Assembly: GCA_003279565.1 (NCBI GenBank) | Contig: QCHN01000007.1 | Span: forward strand, 69,855-110,950 | DNA: 41,096 bases | Source of the DNA: Prochlorococcus sp. AG-402-C09 | GTDB lineage: Bacteria > Cyanobacteriota > Cyanobacteriia > PCC-6307 > Cyanobiaceae | Direction of reading: 5' to 3' | Part shown: positions 26,014 through 34,193 of the stretch, in pieces | Layout of the letters: every line of letters begins with the position of its first letter | How positions within the stretch are numbered: position 1 is the stretch's first letter | Program-made: the position numbers and the translations under genes | Notes under the pieces: generated by a model | What the model was told of the DNA's origin: nothing | Database searches by the model: none | Seen by the model: only the letters and a program-made list of their open reading frames with translations

Positions 26014-27318
26014 TCAAGAACCAATGTGATCTGTCTTTTCCCAAATCAAGGTCTTACGAAACAATGACATCTTTAGAACTATAAATGGTATAACAATAAA
26101 CCAATGTGCAAGATAAATTGTTGCTCCAAGTATATTAAGAAAAGTAGGCGCCGGTAACTTTGGGCCTTCACTATTTTGTGAACATCCTTTCCAATAAGCT
26201 AAGCCAGAAATAGAAAATGCAACTATAGATAAAGGCCAATATAATGGCATCTCAAACAAAACAACTGAGACAATAAAATCTATAAACGATACAACTGGTA
26301 AAACATATTGCAACAAAAAAAAGCAAGCTAAATCTATTTTCTTAAGGTTTGAAAGGCGTTTTGAGATCAACAATGGCCAGTAATCAAAAAACCTTTGCAA
26401 ACCCCCTTCAGCCCATCTTTTTCTTTGTCGAAATAAAGCCGAAAATGATGTTACAGCTTCCTCTTGTATAGGTGGATCCCACATTATTACAATTGGCGAT
26501 CGTGTTAATAAAAACCGGAAACTTAAATCTAAATCATCAGTGATAGTTTGTTCATTAAAGCCTCCACAAGATTCAAGTACTTTTCTATTAATTAATTGGC
26601 CATTACCTCTTAACTCCGAAACCCCACCACTAGCAAGTCTGCCTCTTTGAATAACCGCATCCATTGCCATCTCCATTGCTTGATAAGCAGCAATTTGATT
26701 CAACTCACAATTCACAACCGATTTTCTTAACTGCAGGCCAGACCATCCACCATGTAATGCAAGAGATATGGCTCTAAGTAATACATTCCTCTGTAATTGT
26801 GCATCAGCATCAAGAATAAATAACCATTCTCCATCCGTTTTATCTAATACAGAATTCAGAGCTCCTGATTTACCACCACCACTCATCGATGGACGACTTA
26901 AAACATTTATTCTAGAGAATTTTGTACATAATTTTTGCAATAAATCAGGTGTTCGATCTTTACTTCCATCATCAATTATCCAGAGAGAAAGTTTCTCTTC
27001 TGGATATTCAATTGATAAAAGTCTTGAAACTAATCGCTCTATTACATTTTCTTCATCACGTGCTGCCACCAACACATCAACTTTTGGAAGCGTTTCATCA
27101 TCAGTTAAATGTTCTTTTTGTAATTGATAATTCCCCCTTCGATCTCTTAAAACTACTCTTAACCCATAACCACCCAATAAGACAGCTAAAGTAATCGAAG
27201 GGAATAAATTCTTGCTAGGCTCCATTAAGTGCGGAGAAATTCCTGCCAAAGCACAGCAAATCAAAAACAATAGTGATTTGGTGCGTCGGTTTTCTCCACT
27301 AATTTTGGCTAAAGCCAT
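26014..27318 (-). CDS. Membrane family-2 (GT-A) glycosyltransferase, processive type
   Basis: A 434-residue inverting glycosyltransferase of the cellulose-synthase-like class. Catalytic landmarks are Asp116-Asp117 (WIIDDGSKD), the DAD metal site (Asp170, Asp172), TDDLD (260-264) and the Q-x-x-R-W motif at 298-302 (QRKRW), which is typical of processive beta-glycosyltransferases. There are one or two N-terminal membrane helices (15-55) and about four at the C terminus (from about 325), so the active site faces the cytoplasm and the product may be exported. It lies 45 bases downstream of the SpoIID-domain gene on the same strand. The glycan made is unknown; a glycolipid or cell-wall-linked polymer are both possible. 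Confidence 0.9.
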   Translation of the reverse strand: MALAKISGENRRTKSLLFLICCALAGISPHLMEPSKNLFPSITLAVLLGGYGLRVVLRDRRGNYQLQKEHLTDDETLPKVDVLVAARDEENVIERLVSRLLSIEYPEEKLSLWIIDDGSKDRTPDLLQKLCTKFSRINVLSRPSMSGGGKSGALNSVLDKTDGEWLFILDADAQLQRNVLLRAISLALHGGWSGLQLRKSVVNCELNQIAAYQAMEMAMDAVIQRGRLASGGVSELRGNGQLINRKVLESCGGFNEQTITDDLDLSFRFLLTRSPIVIMWDPPIQEEAVTSFSALFRQRKRWAEGGLQRFFDYWPLLISKRLSNLKKIDLACFFLLQYVLPVVSFIDFIVSVVLFEMPLYWPLSIVAFSISGLAYWKGCSQNSEGPKLPAPTFLNILGATIYLAHWFIVIPFIVLKMSLFRKTLIWEKTDHIGS

Positions 27319-27363
27319 GGAGTAGTCCTTTTATCAACTACTGACTCTAAGAGTCTTTCATCA

Positions 27364-28929
27364 CTAAGGCAAAAATCCATATTTAGTTTTTGGGTAATAA
27401 TGAGAAAGAATTTGTTTGGTAGTCCATCCATTTTTTGCTAAATCTATAGCCCCAGACTGAGACATTCCTGCTCCATGGCCAAAACCTCCACCAGAAAAAA
27501 GCCATTTACCTTCTTTAATTTCTTTAACAACAAATAATGTGCTTGGCAATTGCCTAAGAACACGACGAATGTCATCAAGTTTAAGAAAGATTTCTGAGCC
27601 AGTCTGTCCCTCAATTTTCAACAAAGTTACTCTCCCACTACCTCCTCTCTTTACAACCTTAATTTTATTTGGATAAAAAGAACTGCTAACTTTTTGAGTT
27701 TGATTGAGTTGTTTAGATATCTGAAAGGCCTCTAAGGTTCTCTCCCATCTAAAAAGTGGGTGATCAGAACCAAAAGCCTCAGACTTAGAAAGTAAAAAAG
27801 ATTTCACATGTTTTTCATTTGATAGAGGCAAATCAACCTTACGAGTCCACTGCTTGGGTCCATCCAAGCGCATTTGCAAATAAGGAACTTGATTAATTGA
27901 CCATGCTTCATCAACAGAGGCCATTACTCCACCATTTGTGGCGTGATAAACAGTATTTATTGGCTTTTGATCCCAAGTCAGAATTTTACCAGCAGTTTTT
28001 TTTATAGCCGTTTTAATGTTTTGATTGACTTTAGATGGATTCTTATAAACCTGACATTGAGTATCACTGCAAAGATTATATCCATCAACTTTGAATCTAT
28101 GACTATTAGCCAAAGCCCATGTTCTAGCAAGTACTGCCTGCGCTGCAAGTGCTGCTTTTGGAGAGCTGGCGCCAATTTCGTGAGGAACTACTCCATGTAA
28201 ATATCGTTCAATAGGAACATGTTCAACTAATGTCCAACTTCCATATGCATCTGGTTGGACCGAAAAAGGACCCATATATATCCCCTTTCCCCAGCGCAAC
28301 CCATCAGGGGTTTGCAAAGAGATAGGACCCTTTAGGGCAATCTTTCCATTATTTCCATCCAAATAAGGCAAAACAGTCTTTGAGACTATTATTTTTTGAT
28401 AACTAGACTTGATGGATGCAGGAATCTCAATGTCGCCTGACACCCAAACCTCCCAATCAAACGGATGAGCAATAGTTGATTCAATACCTTTATTTTTTAA
28501 ATCATTTGCCAATCTTTCAGCAGATTCGAAACTTGCGAAGGGGCCAATTATATTTCGAGCAAAGACTTTTGGGTTTGTTAATTCTTGTACTCGCCAACCA
28601 ATATTAATTTCTTTAGCCTTTCGAATAACTCCATCAGCATCTGTCAAAATTAAGTTTCTACCATTGCTTAAAAGCTTCAAATTTGGCGAGTTATTACCTT
28701 TCATTATTTCCTTACCTAAGTATGGCTTAATCCCAACAAGCAGAACATTTTTTTCTAAACTTAATAAAGGTGTTTCTGGAGGTGCCTGATGAGTAGATAA
28801 AAACTTAACTTTACGAGGATTCGCAATACAAAATTGATTGGAATAGTGCACACCAATCAAGAGAAACAAAGCTAAAACAAAAAAACGCTTTTGAGTCTGC
28901 AAATAACTTTTAATCACAACAAAAATCAC
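27364..28929 (-). CDS. SpoIID/LytB-domain protein (putative cell-wall lytic enzyme)
   Basis: A 521-residue exported protein. An N-terminal hydrophobic helix (about 15-30) looks like a signal peptide or anchor. The C-terminal half is a SpoIID domain: YLHGVVPHEIGASSPKAALAAQ with Glu251, the likely catalytic acid of the peptidoglycan transglycosylase family, then VYHATNGGVMA and GGGFGHGAGMSQSGA. SpoIID enzymes cleave denuded glycan strands, and cyanobacterial copies may act in cell-wall remodelling since these cells do not sporulate. The start is not certain: GTG at 28929 abuts GGAAGG, so the in-frame GTG at 28917, 11 bases from that Shine-Dalgarno, may be the true start. Confidence 0.88.
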   Translation of the reverse strand: MIFVVIKSYLQTQKRFFVLALFLLIGVHYSNQFCIANPRKVKFLSTHQAPPETPLLSLEKNVLLVGIKPYLGKEIMKGNNSPNLKLLSNGRNLILTDADGVIRKAKEINIGWRVQELTNPKVFARNIIGPFASFESAERLANDLKNKGIESTIAHPFDWEVWVSGDIEIPASIKSSYQKIIVSKTVLPYLDGNNGKIALKGPISLQTPDGLRWGKGIYMGPFSVQPDAYGSWTLVEHVPIERYLHGVVPHEIGASSPKAALAAQAVLARTWALANSHRFKVDGYNLCSDTQCQVYKNPSKVNQNIKTAIKKTAGKILTWDQKPINTVYHATNGGVMASVDEAWSINQVPYLQMRLDGPKQWTRKVDLPLSNEKHVKSFLLSKSEAFGSDHPLFRWERTLEAFQISKQLNQTQKVSSSFYPNKIKVVKRGGSGRVTLLKIEGQTGSEIFLKLDDIRRVLRQLPSTLFVVKEIKEGKWLFSGGGFGHGAGMSQSGAIDLAKNGWTTKQILSHYYPKTKYGFLP

Positions 28930-29010
28930 CTTCCAGCAAGAATTTAATAATTTTGGGTTGGCTTAAGTGAGCTTAAGGTCGTATTCTTATAGACTAACTA
29001 TGCATTATCA

Positions 29011-29208
29011 ATGCCAAAGCTCAAGACCCGCAAAGCTGCTGCAAAGCGGTTCAAAGCAACAGGCACTGGCAAGTTCATGAGACGTCGTGCATTTCACAAT
29101 CACTTACTCGACCATAAGAGCCCTAAATTAAAAAGGCACCTTAAAACAAAAGCAGTCGTAGACGAACGTGATGCAGAAAACGTCAGCCTTATGCTTCCGT
29201 ATGCTTAA
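29011..29208 (+). CDS. rpmI: 50S ribosomal protein L35
   Basis: A 65-residue basic ribosomal protein with the L35 pattern [14 protein letters not shown], then [16 protein letters not shown] and KSPKLKRHL. It is paired with rplT 52 bases downstream, as in most bacteria; infC is not adjacent here. It is divergent from the SpoIID gene, so the 81 bases upstream probably hold its promoter. Confidence 0.98.
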   Translation: MPKLKTRKAAAKRFKATGTGKFMRRRAFHNHLLDHKSPKLKRHLKTKAVVDERDAENVSLMLPYA

Positions 29209-29260
29209 GACTTCTTAAGAACGTTTATTATTTCAATTTCTTGATCTCTGATTATTAATT

Positions 29261-29608
29261 ATGGCACGCGTTAAAAGAGGTAATGTTGCTAGAAAACGTA
29301 GAAACAAAATCCTTCGTCTAGCCAGAGGATTTAGAGGCGGAAATGGAACTCTTTTCCGGACTGCAAATCAAAGAGTAATGAAAGCCCTCTGTAACGCTTA
29401 TAGAGACAGAAGGAGAAGAAAGCGTGATTTCAGAAGACTTTGGATAGCAAGAATTAATGCAGCAGCAAGATTAAATGGATCGAGCTATAGCAAATTTATG
29501 GGTGGCTTGAAGAAAGCAGATGTAAGAATCAATAGAAAAATGTTGGCTCAATTAGCAGTTGCAGATCCTCAAACATTCACAAATATTGCAGTAAATTCAA
29601 AAGTATAA
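29261..29608 (+). CDS. rplT: 50S ribosomal protein L20
   Basis: A 115-residue Arg/Lys-rich 23S-rRNA-binding assembly protein. [37 protein letters not shown] and [20 protein letters not shown] are standard L20 blocks. In many bacteria L20 represses its own operon through an mRNA site that mimics 23S rRNA; no such structure is obvious in the short rpmI-rplT gap. Confidence 0.99.
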   Translation: MARVKRGNVARKRRNKILRLARGFRGGNGTLFRTANQRVMKALCNAYRDRRRRKRDFRRLWIARINAAARLNGSSYSKFMGGLKKADVRINRKMLAQLAVADPQTFTNIAVNSKV

Positions 29609-29755
29609 ATAAACTTGACTAATGTTTTTCTTCTTGAAAGTAAATTAACGAATGATTAATTAAAACAAAAAAATACAGAAGAAGTTCCAAAAATCAAGAA
29701 TATGCTAATAATAAATAATTACTATACATTCAACAAATTAGCATTTGAGTTTTAG

Positions 29756-30316
29756 ATGATGATAGTTAATCTTCCTCAAACTTATTTAATAGGACTGTGT
29801 TTGCTTTTATTAATCATTGCTATTTTAGTAGGAAGACAACTATATAAAGTCAGAAAAGATGAAATGAAGCTAATAAAATTAGAAAAAGAAGATTCAAATA
29901 CAAAAGAAGATTCAGCTAAAATGTATGAATTAGCATCTGTTCAATTAAAGAAAAGATTATATCCACAAGCCACCTCAACATTAAAACAAGCCTTAAAAAA
30001 ACTTGATGGTGAACCACAAGAAGCAAAAGCACTTATAGAAAATGCATTAGGCTTTGCACTTGCTGCTCAAAATGACTTTAAATCAGCAGTAATTCATTAC
30101 AAAAAAGCGTTAATAGCAAAATCTGAATATCCTGTTGCACTAAACAATCTCGGTTTTGCTTATCAACGTTTACTAAAAGATGATGAAGCTTATAAAAATT
30201 ATCAAGAGGTTTTAAAGCTAGATCCAAATAACAAAACTGCGATCTCTCAAATCAAAAGACTTGAACGTATAATTGGAAAAGATAAAGATCAATTATTGAA
30301 TAAAAAAGGTTTCTAG
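29756..30316 (+). CDS. Membrane-anchored TPR protein, Ycf37-like architecture
   Basis: A 186-residue protein with one N-terminal membrane helix (about 9-29), a charged linker, and about three tetratricopeptide repeats at roughly 54-83, 91-124 and 125-158. The clearest is [32 protein letters not shown]. Helix-plus-three-TPR and this length match Ycf37, a cyanobacterial and plastid factor in photosystem I assembly or stability, but TPR sequence alone does not prove that identity. It sits between rplT and thiG on the same strand. Another scaffold role is possible. No gene symbol is given for that reason. Confidence 0.75.
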   Translation: MMIVNLPQTYLIGLCLLLLIIAILVGRQLYKVRKDEMKLIKLEKEDSNTKEDSAKMYELASVQLKKRLYPQATSTLKQALKKLDGEPQEAKALIENALGFALAAQNDFKSAVIHYKKALIAKSEYPVALNNLGFAYQRLLKDDEAYKNYQEVLKLDPNNKTAISQIKRLERIIGKDKDQLLNKKGF

Positions 30317-30345
30317 ATAAATCTTATTCCATCATATTTTTACCC

Positions 30346-31152
30346 ATGCAAGAAACAGACAAATTGCTCAAAATAGGAAATAAAGAATTCAAAAGTCGGC
30401 TTCTTGTTGGAACTGGTAAATACTCATCTTTAGAAGTCATGCAAAATAGCCTCGTAAATACAAAATGTGAAATAGTTACTGTCTCAGTCAGAAGAGTTCA
30501 AGGACTAGAGCATGGACATAAAGGATTAATGGATTCAATAGACTGGAAAAGAATATGGATGCTCCCAAACACTGCAGGATGCTCAAATGCTGAAGAAGCT
30601 ATTCGAGTAGCAAGACTGGGCAGAGAACTAGCGAAGTTAGCAGGTCAAGAAAGTAATAATTTTGTCAAATTAGAGGTTATTCCTGACAAAAAATATTTAT
30701 TACCCGACCCAATTGGAACTTTAAAAGCCTCTGAACAACTAGTTAAAGAGGGTTTTACTGTTCTTCCGTATATAAATTCTGATCCATTAATTGCAAAACA
30801 ACTTGAGGAAATTGGATGTGCAACTGTCATGCCTCTTGGTTCCCCCATTGGATCTGCTCAAGGCATAAGAAATGCAGCAAACATTGCCATAATTATCGAA
30901 CAATCTCGAATCCCAATAATTATTGATGCGGGTATTGGAGTTCCAAGTGAAGCAGCTCAAGCATTGGAAATGGGTGCTGATGGGGTTTTAATCAATAGCG
31001 CTATTGCCTTAGCCAAAAATCCAGTCTTAATGGCTCAAGCCTTCTCCAAGGCAACAGAAGCCGGGAGAAGCGCTTATCTTTCTGGAAGGCTCCAAGAGAG
31101 CCAACTTGCCAATCCAAGTTCTCCTTTAGATGGAGTTATTTCAAAAAATTAG
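30346..31152 (+). CDS. thiG: Thiazole synthase
   Basis: Forms the thiazole ring of thiamin from 1-deoxyxylulose 5-phosphate, dehydroglycine and ThiS thiocarboxylate. The 268-residue barrel has [12 protein letters not shown] near the start and the Schiff-base lysine Lys108 in FVKLEVIPD. Phosphate-gripping loops are [12 protein letters not shown] and [22 protein letters not shown]. The family usually reads LEVIGD; here the Gly is Pro. It starts 29 bases after the TPR gene. No TPP riboswitch is visible upstream, consistent with internal placement in a run of genes. Confidence 0.97.
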   Translation: MQETDKLLKIGNKEFKSRLLVGTGKYSSLEVMQNSLVNTKCEIVTVSVRRVQGLEHGHKGLMDSIDWKRIWMLPNTAGCSNAEEAIRVARLGRELAKLAGQESNNFVKLEVIPDKKYLLPDPIGTLKASEQLVKEGFTVLPYINSDPLIAKQLEEIGCATVMPLGSPIGSAQGIRNAANIAIIIEQSRIPIIIDAGIGVPSEAAQALEMGADGVLINSAIALAKNPVLMAQAFSKATEAGRSAYLSGRLQESQLANPSSPLDGVISKN

Positions 31153-31201
31153 AGTAGTTCGTTAAAAATTAGTAACGTATTAGGCTAATAAACAAAAAAA
31201 C

Positions 31202-31369
31202 ATGACAGTCACTAGAGAAAGTCAAGGCAGGCTTAACGTTTTTGCAGATGAACCAAAAATTGAAATACTTACAAAAGAAAGCAGTGGCAACAAAGGTTCT
31301 TGGCTTTTTACCCTTGCTGGAGTTATCCTTGTAATTGGGCTTATCGCATATTCTTTAACAATCAAGTGA
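31202..31369 (+). CDS. psb34: Psb34-like single-helix protein (ssl1498 light-harvesting-like family)
   Basis: A 55-residue ORF with ATG at 31202 and stop at 31367-31369. The N terminus RESQGRLNVFADEPKIE resembles the Gly-Arg-Leu-Asn-x-(Phe/Tyr)-Ala-x-Glu-Pro signature of the Ssl1498/Psb34 family, followed by one membrane helix (about 34-53, SWLFTLAGVILVIGLIAYSL). Psb34 binds photosystem II assembly intermediates near CP47, where it may swap with Hlip proteins. Identification rests on the N-terminal signature, size and topology from memory. It lies between thiG and sqdB, with a weak hairpin and T-rich tract after its stop. Confidence 0.72.
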   Translation: MTVTRESQGRLNVFADEPKIEILTKESSGNKGSWLFTLAGVILVIGLIAYSLTIK

Positions 31370-31395
31370 AACCCTTGTAGTAGCTTGAATAATAT

Positions 31396-31415
31396 GAGCA
31401 TTTGCTCTTTCTTTT
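31396..31415 (+). terminator. Weak hairpin with T-rich tract before sqdB
   Basis: GAGC-ATTT-GCTC (31396-31407) is followed by TTTCTTTT (31408-31415), then the sqdB Shine-Dalgarno GGAG. The stem is only four pairs plus a possible inner pair, so terminator strength would be low. It could act as an attenuator between the Psb34-like gene and sqdB. Confidence 0.3.
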
Positions 31416-31425
31416 GGAGTTTAGA

Positions 31426-32619
31426 GTGAAAGTTTTCGTTCTTGGTGGTGACGGCTTCTGCGGATGGCCTTGTGCAGTAAATCTTGCTGACAAGGGTCAT
31501 GATGTATTCATCGTGGATAATCTAAGTCGTCGAAAAATCGATATAGACCTTGAAGTTGAATCCTTAACTCCAATTACAAGTATTGGTGAAAGGATTAAAA
31601 CTTGGTCAGAGATAGGTGGAAGACCTATTCAATTTATTCATTTAGACCTTGCCTCAGAATATCAAAAGCTTTTAGATCTTTTGATCGAGGAAAAGCCTGA
31701 ATCAATAATTCATTTTGCTGAACAACGCGCTGCTCCATACTCCATGAAAAGCAGCGCAACCAAGAGATATACCGTTGATAACAATGTCAATGGAACCCAT
31801 AATCTATTAGCGGCAATTGTTGAATCTCAATTAGATATTCACATTGTTCATCTTGGGACAATGGGTGTATATGGCTATGGGTCCCATAGGGGCGCGACTA
31901 TTCCTGAAGGTTACTTAAAAGTGGAAGTACCCCAACCAGATGGCAGTAGATTTGAAGAAGAAATTTTACATCCAGCCAGTCCTGGAAGCGTTTATCACAT
32001 GACAAAAACGCTTGATCAATTGCTTTTTCTTTACTACAACAAAAACGACCAGATCAGAATCACTGATCTGCATCAAGGAATTGTTTGGGGAACAAATACT
32101 GATGTTACAAGCCGTGACCCAAGACTTACTAATCGATTTGACTACGACGGTGATTACGGAACAGTATTAAATCGATTTCTAATGCAAGCTGCCATTGGAT
32201 ATCCATTAACAGTTCATGGGACTGGTGGACAAACTAGAGCTTTTATTCATATTCAAGATTCAGTAAAATGTGTTCAGCTGGCACTGGAGAATCCTCCAGA
32301 AAAAGGTGAAAGGGTGAAAATTTTCAACCAAATGACAGAAAGTCACCAAGTCGGGGAATTAGCTAAAAAAGTAGCCTCTCTCACTGGGGCAAAAATTAAT
32401 TATCTTCCAAACCCAAGGAACGAAGCAGTAGAAAATGATTTAATAGTTGATAATCGATGTTTTATTGAACTTGGATTAGATCCCACAACTCTCGATAATG
32501 GACTTTTAGAAGAAGTTGTTAATGTCGCGAAAAAGTTCTCCAATCGGTGTGATTTAAAACGAATTCCTTGTGTATCTGCATGGACATCAACCCAAGCAAA
32601 AGCAATCAAAAAATCCTAA
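31426..32619 (+). CDS. sqdB: UDP-sulfoquinovose synthase
   Basis: NAD-dependent enzyme making UDP-sulfoquinovose from UDP-glucose and sulfite, the headgroup donor for the thylakoid sulfolipid SQDG. Residues KVFVLGGDGFCGWP (2-15) form the Rossmann loop with the family-specific GGDGFCGW, and Tyr190-x3-Lys194 (VYHMTK) is the short-chain dehydrogenase/reductase catalytic pair. The start is GTG at 31426, chosen because GGAG at 31416-31419 sits six bases upstream and the protein then begins directly with the first strand; an upstream TTG at 31402 would add eight residues that look unlike the family. Length is 397 residues. sqdX follows after 9 bases. Confidence 0.96.
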   Translation: MKVFVLGGDGFCGWPCAVNLADKGHDVFIVDNLSRRKIDIDLEVESLTPITSIGERIKTWSEIGGRPIQFIHLDLASEYQKLLDLLIEEKPESIIHFAEQRAAPYSMKSSATKRYTVDNNVNGTHNLLAAIVESQLDIHIVHLGTMGVYGYGSHRGATIPEGYLKVEVPQPDGSRFEEEILHPASPGSVYHMTKTLDQLLFLYYNKNDQIRITDLHQGIVWGTNTDVTSRDPRLTNRFDYDGDYGTVLNRFLMQAAIGYPLTVHGTGGQTRAFIHIQDSVKCVQLALENPPEKGERVKIFNQMTESHQVGELAKKVASLTGAKINYLPNPRNEAVENDLIVDNRCFIELGLDPTTLDNGLLEEVVNVAKKFSNRCDLKRIPCVSAWTSTQAKAIKKS

Positions 32620-32628
32620 ACCTAACTA

Positions 32629-33804
32629 GTGCAAAATCTTGAAAAGACACGCTCAGTGAAAATAGCTTTCTTTACGGAAACTTTCCTACCAAAAGTTGAT
32701 GGGATAGTAACGCGTCTAACTAAAACAATTCAAAATTTAGTTGAATCAGGTGATCAAGTTACCGTTTTTTGTCCTGAAGGCTGTCCATCGAGCTATATGG
32801 GTGCAAAAGTTGTAGGTGTACCCGCAATGCCTTTACCCTTATATCCAGAACTCAAATTAGGCCTTCCTGGTCCAGGTGTTTCAGATGAATTAGAAAACTT
32901 TAAACCTGACCTAATACATGTTGTTAATCCTGCTGTCCTTGGATTGGGTGGCATTTGGCTAGCTAAAACAAATAATATTCCACTTGTAGCTAGTTACCAC
33001 ACTCATTTACCTAAATATTTAGAACACTACGGAATGGGAATGTTAGAGCCGCTTTTGTGGGAGTTGTTAAAAGCTGCTCATAATCAAGCGACTCTCAATC
33101 TTTGTACTTCCACTGCAATGGTGCAAGAACTCTCAGAAAAAGGAATTCAAAATACCGCGTTATGGCAAAGAGGAGTTGATACAGATATTTTCAAACCAGA
33201 ACTAAGAGATGAACAAATGAGAAAGCGTCTGTTGGGAAACTTTAGTGATGAAGGATCTCTATTGATATACGTCGGAAGACTCTCCGCAGAAAAACAAATT
33301 GAAAGAATTAGGCCTGTACTTGAAGCACTACCTAATACTCGACTAGCGCTAGTTGGAGATGGTCCATATAGACAACAATTAGAAAAAAATTTCCAGGGAA
33401 CCTCTACTACCTTTGTCGGATATTTAAGTGGGAATGAATTAGCAAGTGCTTATGCATCTGGTGATGCTTTCTTGTTTCCTTCAAGTACAGAAACTCTGGG
33501 ATTAGTGCTTTTAGAAGCAATGGCTGCTGGATGTCCAGTCGTTGGGGCAAATAAAGGTGGAATCCCAGACATCATTTCAGATGGAGAGAATGGATGTTTA
33601 TATAATCCTGATGGAGAGAATGATGGTGCTTTAAGTTTAATTGAGGCTACAAAAAAATTATTGGGCAACGAAGTAGAACGCACTGCAATGAGAAAAGCAG
33701 CTCGTTCCGAAGCTGAGAGATGGGGATGGGCAGGAGCTACGAGACAATTAAAAAGTTATTACGAGGAAGTACTTGATAAAAACCAATCAAATCTTGCTGC
33801 TTAG
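32629..33804 (+). CDS. sqdX: SQDG synthase (sulfoquinovosyltransferase)
   Basis: A family-4 glycosyltransferase that transfers sulfoquinovose to diacylglycerol on the membrane. FFTETFLPKVDGIVTRL is the N-terminal signature; YVGRLSAEKQIERI and the E-x7-E pair Glu288 and Glu296 (TETLGLVLLEAMAAG) are the donor motifs. Start is GTG at 32629 (391 residues); a second in-frame GTG at 32656 would give MKIAFFTETF and fits the family start better, so the true start is open. Being directly after sqdB confirms the pathway. Sulfolipid is a major, phosphorus-sparing lipid in Prochlorococcus. The next gene converges, with only 3 bases between stops. Confidence 0.96.
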   Translation: MQNLEKTRSVKIAFFTETFLPKVDGIVTRLTKTIQNLVESGDQVTVFCPEGCPSSYMGAKVVGVPAMPLPLYPELKLGLPGPGVSDELENFKPDLIHVVNPAVLGLGGIWLAKTNNIPLVASYHTHLPKYLEHYGMGMLEPLLWELLKAAHNQATLNLCTSTAMVQELSEKGIQNTALWQRGVDTDIFKPELRDEQMRKRLLGNFSDEGSLLIYVGRLSAEKQIERIRPVLEALPNTRLALVGDGPYRQQLEKNFQGTSTTFVGYLSGNELASAYASGDAFLFPSSTETLGLVLLEAMAAGCPVVGANKGGIPDIISDGENGCLYNPDGENDGALSLIEATKKLLGNEVERTAMRKAARSEAERWGWAGATRQLKSYYEEVLDKNQSNLAA

Positions 33805-33807
33805 TTT

Positions 33808-34068
33808 TTACGCAGCATGAGGTGGTGGTGTTGGGGAATCAAATGATTGCAAAGGTAATACCAAAGTTGCCCATGTTGAAAGCTTTGCTGGCCTTTGTTT
33901 CTTAGGCTGACGAACACCAAATGGGACTCTAATGACATTAGTTCCAGCGACTTGTATAAGTTCTCCTTTATTTAAAACTGATTCAAAGCAATTAGAAAAA
34001 GAAGGCAAGGATAAATCATCCTGTTTTTTCTTTTGATCTTTCAGATCAAAAGATGTTTTTTTGTTCAT
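33808..34068 (-). CDS. Small conserved-looking protein of unknown function
   Basis: An 86-residue soluble protein that I do not recognise by function. It has a Lys/Asp-rich start, a middle segment GELIQVAGTNVIRVPFGV, and a C-terminal block RPAKLSTWATLVLPLQSF followed by the proline tail SPTPPPHAA. No membrane helix or signal peptide is seen. The mixed composition and clean boundaries, tightly fitted between sqdX and gcvP, suggest a real gene, and the tail is like that of small hypothetical proteins I recall from marine picocyanobacteria. Function unknown. Confidence 0.65.
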   Translation of the reverse strand: MNKKTSFDLKDQKKKQDDLSLPSFSNCFESVLNKGELIQVAGTNVIRVPFGVRQPKKQRPAKLSTWATLVLPLQSFDSPTPPPHAA

Positions 34069-34128
34069 TTGGTCCCCATATAATTTAAAGCTGCGGCAAA
34101 GATTAATAAAAAAAATTGCAAAGCAGCT

Positions 34129-34151
34129 AAAAAATAACCAATAAATTGGTT
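34129..34151 (-). terminator. Candidate weak terminator downstream of gcvP
   Basis: On the minus strand AACCAA (34151-34146) pairs with TTGGTT (34141-34136) over a 4-base loop, followed shortly by a run of six T (34134-34129). It is a weak AT-rich stem about 43 bases after the gcvP stop and before the small unknown gene. The stem is symmetric, so it could also serve the plus strand (TTTT follows). Confidence 0.35.
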
Positions 34152-34193
34152 TTCGTTTGAAATTTAACTAATAAAACAAGTTTTAACCAGTCT

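Noticed and set aside
29205-29220. CTTAAGACTTCTTAAG repeat at the end of rpmI
   Set aside because: The arms pair, but the loop would be only two bases (or the stem shortens), there is no T tract, and rplT follows directly, so it does not look like a terminator.
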